Shown here piece by piece: positions 56,886-64,000 of a DNA stretch of 64,000 nt. Source of the DNA: Betaproteobacteria bacterium (lineage in GTDB: Bacteria > Pseudomonadota > Gammaproteobacteria > Burkholderiales > Rhodocyclaceae). Under the pieces are notes generated by a model that saw only the letters and a program-made list of their open reading frames with translations, was not told the DNA's origin and did no database searches. The stretch lies in contig JACQAO010000014.1 of the NCBI GenBank assembly GCA_016194935.1, forward strand, positions 22,723-86,722, in the 5' to 3' direction. The translations under genes and the position numbers were made by a program. The first letter of the stretch is position 1, and every line of letters starts with the position of its first letter.

Positions 56886-57941
56886 TCAATGTCCATGCAA
56901 ATGATGCAAGTCCGGCACATGTGGATGGTGATGCGCCATTGCCGTGTGCCGGTGCAGATGACTATGCAGCCCTTCCGGCATCGGTTCATGCGTATGCTGA
57001 TGATGCCCGTCGTCATGGCGATGCGCGTGTTCGTGTTCGAGAGCTTCGTGTGAGTGCTCATGTGCATGGCGTTCCGCCAGATGCAGGATCACGCCGGCCA
57101 GCATCAGCGCAGCGCCGAGACCCATGCCTGCGCTGAACGCGCGCTCACCCAGCGCCAGTGCGACGGCTGCGCCGATGAAGGGCGCCGCCGCGAATACCGA
57201 GCCGGTGCGCGCCGCGCCGAAGGCCCGTTGCGCCAGCAAATAGAAGCGCAGGCTCAAGCCATAGCCGCTTGCGCCCACCAGCAGCAGGCCGCCCGCAGCC
57301 AATAGCGATACCGCCGCCTGGCCGCTCGCCGCAGCAATCAGCAGGGAGCAGCCCGCGCCCAGCGCCGCCTTGGCCAGCACTACCTGGCTCGGGTCGGCAT
57401 CAGCCAGCCCACGCGAGAGCGTGTTATCAACGCCCCACGCCAGGGTCGCGCCGAGCACGGCCAGTATGCCCAGCATCTGCGTCGCGCCATCGCCGCTGCC
57501 CGCCCGGTCCAGCACCAATACCGCCCCACCTAACGTAATCAGCGCGATGGCCAAGGCCACGCGCCGGTCAAGCTGTTCCCGATACAGGAGGTGCGCCAGG
57601 CCCACCGTAAACACCGCCTCCAACGCCAGCATCAGCGACGCGCCCGCCCCGCTGGTGTGCTGCAATCCCCAAGCCAGCAGGGCCGGGCCGATCACCGCGC
57701 CAGACAACGCCATCCACAGCAAACGCGGCACTTGCGCGCGCCGCAACGCTGCTTCGCGCCGTGAATGCGAGCGTGTCAGCAATCCCGCCAAAGCCGCGCC
57801 GGCATACAGCAAACCGGCAGTCATCCACGGCCCGACATCCCTGCCGAGCAACTGGATCAGCGGCGTGCTCGCGCCGAACAAGGCCGCAGCCAGCAAGGCC
57901 AGCAAAGCGCCGCGTAGTGCTGGAAATCGGTTTGTCGCCAT
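56886..57941 (-). CDS. EamA/DMT-family transporter with histidine-rich C-terminal tail
   Basis: A 351-residue protein with ten predicted helices in two EamA repeats (LLALLAAALFGASTPLIQLL; ILAVLGATLAWGVDNTLSRG). Residues about 298-351 form a cytoplasmic tail extremely rich in His (for example HEHAHRHDDGHHQHTHEP, HSHLHRHTAMAHHHPHVPD). Such tails bind Ni, Zn, Co or Cu. A metal-linked efflux or sensing role is inferred. Start 57941 (MATNRFPAL). Upstream lies a decayed copy of the maeB 3' end. Confidence 0.88.
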   Translation of the reverse strand: MATNRFPALRGALLALLAAALFGASTPLIQLLGRDVGPWMTAGLLYAGAALAGLLTRSHSRREAALRRAQVPRLLWMALSGAVIGPALLAWGLQHTSGAGASLMLALEAVFTVGLAHLLYREQLDRRVALAIALITLGGAVLVLDRAGSGDGATQMLGILAVLGATLAWGVDNTLSRGLADADPSQVVLAKAALGAGCSLLIAAASGQAAVSLLAAGGLLLVGASGYGLSLRFYLLAQRAFGAARTGSVFAAAPFIGAAVALALGERAFSAGMGLGAALMLAGVILHLAERHAHEHSHEALEHEHAHRHDDGHHQHTHEPMPEGLHSHLHRHTAMAHHHPHVPDLHHLHGH

Positions 57942-57963
57942 AGAGATTTTCTCACCCCTGCAG

Positions 57964-58029
57964 ATGATTGGCATCCACCGCCTCCAGCGCCGTTATGTGC
58001 ACTGGTCTGGCTCCACCCGGCAGAATCGG
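57964..58029 (-). repeat. Decayed copy A of the maeB 3' end
   Basis: ATGATTGGCATC at 57964 and CCAGCGCCGT match the native maeB end at 60401; then a deletion of about 40 bp joins to a block matching ATGTGCACCGGCCTGGCTGC further in. On the minus strand it still reads EAVDANHLQ, like the native AVVDANHQRA. Confidence 0.7.
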
Positions 58030-58084
58030 TTATCCAAAATAAATGTGAACCTGGTCTCTATTCGTTGCCCCTGAGTGGACGACA

Positions 58085-59326
58085 TCATTTCTCTCTCGAT
58101 GAGCAGCAATCCAACTCACTCAGAATTCGATGTGCCAAACGAATCCGTTGCTCGATGGGATAGCTCTTGTTGGCCAGTATTGCAATGCCGAACTTTTTCT
58201 CTGGTACAAATGCCACGTAGGCAGAAAACCCGTTGGTCCCACCTGTCTTGTTGATCCAGACCGCCCCCTGCGGTGGCAGGGGTGGATTCAATGCAGCGAC
58301 AGCATTGCTCTCATACACCACCTTGGCAGAGTTTCCTTCCAGCAGAGTACCCAATTCTGTCGGATACCCATACTGTTCCCAGATCAGATCCTGTGTCATC
58401 GAGCCCAGCTTGAAGTAACCGATGTGGGTATCGAGGATCGCTTGCTGGAGTTTTTTCTCTTCTTGCTCTGGACTCAGATTGACTTCGACGAAGTGAATCA
58501 GGTCCTTGACGCTGGTCTTCACTCCATAGGTTTCGGCGGCAAGCAAGTCGGGGTTAGCCCTGACAGGTATATCCTCTTTGGTATAGCCCTGCGCGTAGAG
58601 AGGCATCTTGCTTGCCGGCACGTTGATGTAGCTATCGCGCATGCCAAGCTTGGGAAACAGATGTAGCTCCATCGCATCTTCAAAGGGCATTTTCATGCTC
58701 TTGGCGACGACCATGCCGAGCAATCCGACACTGGGGTTGGCGTAGGTTCTTTGGGTACCCGAGGCGTATGTCGGATGCCACGCCTTGAAGTAGCCCATCA
58801 GTTGCTCAGCGTTCTGTACTTCGTCAGGAACCTGTAGTGGGAAGCCTCCTGCCGTGTGAGTCCCCAAGTTGATCAACGTCACTTTATCCAAACTGCCGCC
58901 TTGGAGTTGCGGCAGATACTTGCTTGGGCTGTCAGTGAGGGAAAGTTGACCATCTGCCTGGGCGTATGTCGCCAACGTTGCCGTGAAGGTCTTGCTGATC
59001 GATCCGATCTCGAAGAGCGTATCACTCGTGACCTTCTGTAGCGTTTTCTTCGAGGCGACGCCATAGCTGTAGAACCGCCGCTTGCCATTGGCAGTCACCG
59101 CAATGGCCATGCCTGGAATGTTATATTGCCGCATGACCGCTTGAGCCGCATTTCGCACCGTCGCGTCGACATCTGACTGCCCGGTCCTCGCCATTGCGAC
59201 GTTGCTTAATGTGATAGTACAGGCAAACAGGATGGCGCCGGCCAAGTCGTACCGACTCGCCGCCATCTCGATGAAGGCACCCGTCGCGTTAGCGGTTTCC
59301 CTGTTGATGTCGGCGATTGATTTCAT
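58085..59326 (-). CDS. Class C beta-lactamase (AmpC-type)
   Basis: A 413-residue serine beta-lactamase with N-terminal signal segment (DLAGAILFACTITLSNVAMA). The active-site SxxK is SISK (in FEIGSISKTFTATL), YxN is YAN (QRTYANPSVG) and KTG is in INKTGGTNGFSAYV; FVPEKKFGIAILANKSYP is the AmpC C-terminal signature. It hydrolyses cephalosporins; spectrum cannot be told. No divergent ampR gene is adjacent, so expression is not AmpR-coupled locally. The start (59326 or 59266) is uncertain. Lower GC than its neighbours and maeB-copy flanks suggest acquisition. Confidence 0.9.
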   Translation of the reverse strand: MKSIADINRETANATGAFIEMAASRYDLAGAILFACTITLSNVAMARTGQSDVDATVRNAAQAVMRQYNIPGMAIAVTANGKRRFYSYGVASKKTLQKVTSDTLFEIGSISKTFTATLATYAQADGQLSLTDSPSKYLPQLQGGSLDKVTLINLGTHTAGGFPLQVPDEVQNAEQLMGYFKAWHPTYASGTQRTYANPSVGLLGMVVAKSMKMPFEDAMELHLFPKLGMRDSYINVPASKMPLYAQGYTKEDIPVRANPDLLAAETYGVKTSVKDLIHFVEVNLSPEQEEKKLQQAILDTHIGYFKLGSMTQDLIWEQYGYPTELGTLLEGNSAKVVYESNAVAALNPPLPPQGAVWINKTGGTNGFSAYVAFVPEKKFGIAILANKSYPIEQRIRLAHRILSELDCCSSREK

Positions 59327-59392
59327 GCGCATGAGGATAGCTGGCACACCAGTGTTTGTCTATCAGCCTGATACGGCAAACCGGCGGCTTCC

Positions 59393-59608
59393 TCAGATTT
59401 TCAAATGATTGGCATCAACCACCGCCAGCGCCGTCATATTCACCAACCGCCGCACCGTCGCCGTCGAGGTCAGGATGTGCACCGGCCTGGCTGCGCCCAG
59501 CAGGATGGGGCCAACGGTGATGCCTTCGCCGCTGGTGGCTTTGAGCAGATTGAAGGCGATGTTGGCGGCATCGACGTTGGGCATGATCAGCAGGTTGGCC
59601 TCGCCTTT
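59393..59608 (-). pseudogene. Copy B: 3' fragment of maeB
   Basis: The 204-bp block 59405-59608 is almost identical to 60401-60604; I count four differences and no indels. It encodes the last 60-odd residues of the PTA-like domain (GEANLLIMPNVDAANIAFNL...). It has no upstream part of the gene, so it is non-functional. Its edge lies next to the beta-lactamase promoter region. Confidence 0.85.
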
Positions 59609-59678
59609 CGGGCCAACCAATATGTCCATTACTATCTTCTTGGAGCATAATGCAAAAAAGTAATCAAGGGGTTCGATT

Positions 59679-59915
59679 ATGGCGCTGACGGTTCGTCAAA
59701 AAATGGTGGTTGATCAAAATCACGCCATTCACCTGCAAAGCCCCGAGCTCAAACCAGGTAGCCGGGTGGAGGTGATTGTGCTGGTGGAGAGCGAGGCGCA
59801 GCAAGCCAAGGGGAAGCCAGTGTCTTTCCTGGAGGAGGCGCAAAATCTTTCCATCGATGCCCTACCTGACTTTTCGACTAACTTCGAGAAAAATCTTTAT
59901 GGGCATGGCAACTAA
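59679..59915 (+). CDS. Antitoxin-like protein upstream of PIN toxin
   Basis: A 78-residue protein: ELKPGSRVEVIVLVE, a Phd/AbrB-like beta segment, and a C-terminal tail ending NFEKNLYGHGN. Overlap by one base with the PIN gene identifies it as the presumed antitoxin. I do not recognise a firm family for the DNA-binding part. An AAGTAATCAAGGGG ribosome-like site precedes the ATG. Confidence 0.72.
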   Translation: MALTVRQKMVVDQNHAIHLQSPELKPGSRVEVIVLVESEAQQAKGKPVSFLEEAQNLSIDALPDFSTNFEKNLYGHGN

Positions 59916-60367
59916 TGCCGGAGAAGACGGTGTTTCTCGATACAGGCTTCGCCATTGCGCTTACCTCGCCGCGCGACCACTACCATGCCAGGGCTGTTCA
60001 ACTGGCTGATGACCTGAAGGCATCGGGTTCCGCCATCGTCACCACGCGCGCCGTGTTGCTCGAAATTGGCGCTGCGCTGGCAAAAGCCTCCTATCGCGGA
60101 GCGGCCGTTTCCATCATCGAGATGCTGGAAAACGACCCCGATGTGGAAATTGTTCCGTTGCATGATGGCCTGTTCGCGGAAGCATTTGAGCTTTTTCGCG
60201 GACGACCGGACAAGGAGTGGAGCCTGACGGATTGCATGTCTTTCGTGATCATGCGGCAGCGCGGCATTCTGGCCGCATTGGCGGCTGACATCCACTTCCA
60301 GCAGGCTGGTTTTGAGGCGCTGTTGCTGGAAACGTATTCCTCGGCACCGAACTCAAGGACATCGTAA
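59915..60367 (+). CDS. vapC: PIN-domain RNase toxin (VapC-like), second copy
   Basis: A 150-residue PIN domain: VFLDTGFAIALTSPRDHYH (Asp), VLLEIGAAL (Glu), SLTDCMSFVIM (Asp) and ALAADIHFQQAGF (Asp). This is the COG1848-type PIN with SLTDC motif. Overlaps the antitoxin stop (TAATG). It lies exactly between copies B and C of the maeB 3' end. Confidence 0.85.
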   Translation: MPEKTVFLDTGFAIALTSPRDHYHARAVQLADDLKASGSAIVTTRAVLLEIGAALAKASYRGAAVSIIEMLENDPDVEIVPLHDGLFAEAFELFRGRPDKEWSLTDCMSFVIMRQRGILAALAADIHFQQAGFEALLLETYSSAPNSRTS

Positions 60368-60388
60368 GCAGCATCCCCGGTATTCTCC

Positions 60389-62665
<2,277 letters not shown>

Positions 62666-62681
62666 ATGAGATATTTGGTGA

Positions 62682-63461
62682 CTAAAATGTTCCAGGGAAA
62701 GCGCCGCCGTCGAGCAGCCAGTTTTGGCCTGTGATGAAGCCGGCCTGGCTGCTGCACAGCCAGGCGCAGGCAATGCCGAACTCGGCTGGATCGCCGATGC
62801 GGCCAGCAGGGATGGCCGCCACGCGCTCGGCCAGCGCCGTCTCGTAGGAAACACCTTTGGCTTTGGCGGCGCCGCCGACTACCGACTGAATCCGGTCGGT
62901 GTCGAAAAATCCCGGCAGCAGGTTGTTGATGGTGACGTTGTGTTTCACCGTCTTGCGCGCCAGTCCGGCGACGAAGCCGGTCAGGCCGGAGCGCGCGCCG
63001 TTGGACAAACCGAGCACGTCGATGGGCGCTTTGACCGCACCCGAAGTGATGTTCACGATGCGCCCGAACTTGCGCTGGATCATGCCGTCGAGCGTGGCCT
63101 TAATCAGTTCTATCGGTGTCAGCATATTGGCGTCGAGCGCCTTCAACCAATCGTCGCGCGACCAGTCGCGAAAGTCGCCAGGCGGCGGTCCACCGGCGTT
63201 GTTCACCAGAATGTCCGGTTGCGGGCAAGCCGCCAGCGCCACGCTGCGCCCTTCCGGGGTGGTGATGTCAGCGGCCACGGCTTGCACCTGCACGCCGGTT
63301 TCGGCGCGTATCGCGGCGGCCGTCGCTTCCAGCGCCTCGCGGCCACGCGCCACGATGGTCACGGTCGCCCCTTCCTGCGCCAGCGCCAGCGCGCAGGCCC
63401 GTCCCAGTCCCTTGCTGGCGGCGCAGACCAGTGCCTGCCTGCCCTTGATGCCGAGTTCCAT
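62682..63461 (-). CDS. SDR-family oxidoreductase with atypical active site
   Basis: A 259-residue Rossmann protein: cofactor loop AASKGLGRACALAL, NNAGGPPPGDF, IVNITSGAVKA. At the position of the catalytic YxxxK it reads SNGAR (LGLSNGARSGLTGF), so Tyr is Ser and Lys is Arg. This matches the BKR-like SDR subgroup with non-canonical catalytic residues. Downstream neighbour maeB is 16 bases away in the same direction, so the two may be co-transcribed. Substrate unknown. Confidence 0.88.
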   Translation of the reverse strand: MELGIKGRQALVCAASKGLGRACALALAQEGATVTIVARGREALEATAAAIRAETGVQVQAVAADITTPEGRSVALAACPQPDILVNNAGGPPPGDFRDWSRDDWLKALDANMLTPIELIKATLDGMIQRKFGRIVNITSGAVKAPIDVLGLSNGARSGLTGFVAGLARKTVKHNVTINNLLPGFFDTDRIQSVVGGAAKAKGVSYETALAERVAAIPAGRIGDPAEFGIACAWLCSSQAGFITGQNWLLDGGAFPGTF

Positions 63462-63956
63462 ATGCGCTCCCTAAAAGTTTAAATATTCAGTGTTGGTAGC
63501 ATTTATGCCCCAGAGGGTATTTATGCCCAGGTGCGTATTATGAATTATTCCATTCGCCACAAGCACTTCGATTGATGCGGTGCGTCCGGCCGAGGCCTTC
63601 GGTCTCGATGCGCCGACGATACTCACCCTGATCGCCGCTTTCGTGGACATCGTCGAACCGCTTGATCACCTGGCGGTGCCGATCCCGCCGCCGCGCCGAC
63701 ATCGACACCGCCACTATGGCCAAAGCAAATCCCTGCGGGCCATTGTCTCCAGTGCTGCCGGAGGCAGGACGGGGCGCGGCCATCTTATATTTTCCCTGCG
63801 CTGTCAGTTTTCGGTGCTATTTACGGTCTTCTCCCAATAGATAGGTATCCGCTTATCTTTCTAGCAGTTTGTTGAATTTATCCCCCGAACCGGTCCACCG
63901 AAACTCGAGTGAATCGTTAATTGGGAAGGCGAGTTTAAAGGAAAGAGTCGGACACG
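63462..63956. other. Intergenic region with no convincing gene
   Basis: About 495 bases between the SDR start and the transposase. Two short, overlapping opposite frames (63580-63840 plus, 63538-63783 minus) have no recognisable motif and no good ribosome site. A near-direct repeat GCATTTATGCCCCAG and GTATTTATGCCCAG occurs near 63500-63535. From about 63860 the composition changes, and the sequence probably belongs to the insertion element. Confidence 0.5.
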
Positions 63957-64000
63957 ATGCGTGGGCTTGATGTAACCCAAGAAGGCTTGTTTGTGACGAA
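63957..64000 (+). mobile_element. 5' end of an insertion-sequence transposase (truncated by window)
   Basis: The frame MRGLDVTQEGLFVT runs off the window. This start resembles IS1182/IS5-like DDE transposases that begin MRG.D..Q..LF. A GGAAAG ribosome-like site precedes the ATG. The IS left end probably lies between about 63850 and 63900; the terminal repeat could not be identified with only one end visible. Confidence 0.55.

Noticed and set aside
63538..63783. 81-codon minus-strand frame at the right edge
   Set aside because: No motif, no ribosome site, overlaps an equally plausible opposite frame; recorded only as intergenic.

Overview
The window is a GC-rich chromosomal segment from a betaproteobacterium. 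The family is uncertain; a Nitrosomonadales-type, environmental lineage fits. The assignment rests on neighbourhoods typical of the class (slmA beside argB; the run fmdB, DUF502, aspS, then nudB nearby), on a double-hairpin RNA that looks like the betaproteobacterial toxic small RNA upstream of hemB, and on the presence of bioC, msrPQ and cytochrome c4-type genes. No rRNA, tRNA or CRISPR array was seen.

Positions 1-25,659 hold an almost complete MSHA-type IV pilus locus: mshG (cut by the window start), mshF, mshB-like, two tandem mshA-like pilins, mshC, mshD, mshO, mshP, a giant mshQ-like adhesin, then mshI, a pilN-like gene, mshJ, mshK, mshL, mshM and mshN. The structural half precedes the assembly half, the reverse of the Vibrio order. 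Inside the locus are three toxin-antitoxin modules (HicBA and two MNT/HEPN pairs), two paralogous four-helix membrane proteins, and a 1,162-residue protein fusing TPRs, an O-GlcNAc-transferase-like (GT41) domain and a FkbM methyltransferase directly after the pilin genes. It is the best candidate for an unusual pilin-modification system.

Positions 25,660-42,640 are mostly housekeeping: comF opposite bioB-bioC, msrP-msrQ with a dihaem cytochrome c, engB, the toxic-sRNA-like element, hemB, slmA, a HAD phosphatase, argB, a Crp-like regulator, an alpha/beta hydrolase, hsp20, nudB, a barstar/secreted barnase-type RNase pair, aspS, DUF502 and fmdB. At 42,837-45,751 a compact EcoRII-like restriction-modification operon (C5-methyltransferase, Vsr, EcoRII-type endonuclease) sits between fmdB and the pilD-pilC pair. 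CorC, a CcsA/YpjD-like protein and ffh follow.

Positions 51,580-64,000 are accessory in character: a DUF4143 ATPase behind a perfect inverted repeat, VapBC, a LexA-like repressor overlapping a secreted thermonuclease-type gene, an M28 peptidase, an acetyltransferase remnant, an EamA transporter with a histidine-rich tail, a class C beta-lactamase, a PIN toxin pair, maeB, an atypical SDR and the start of a transposase. The 3' end of maeB is present three times (one native, one nearly identical 204-bp copy, one decayed copy), and each copy lies next to a different cargo. This points to repeated insertion or duplication at that gene end.
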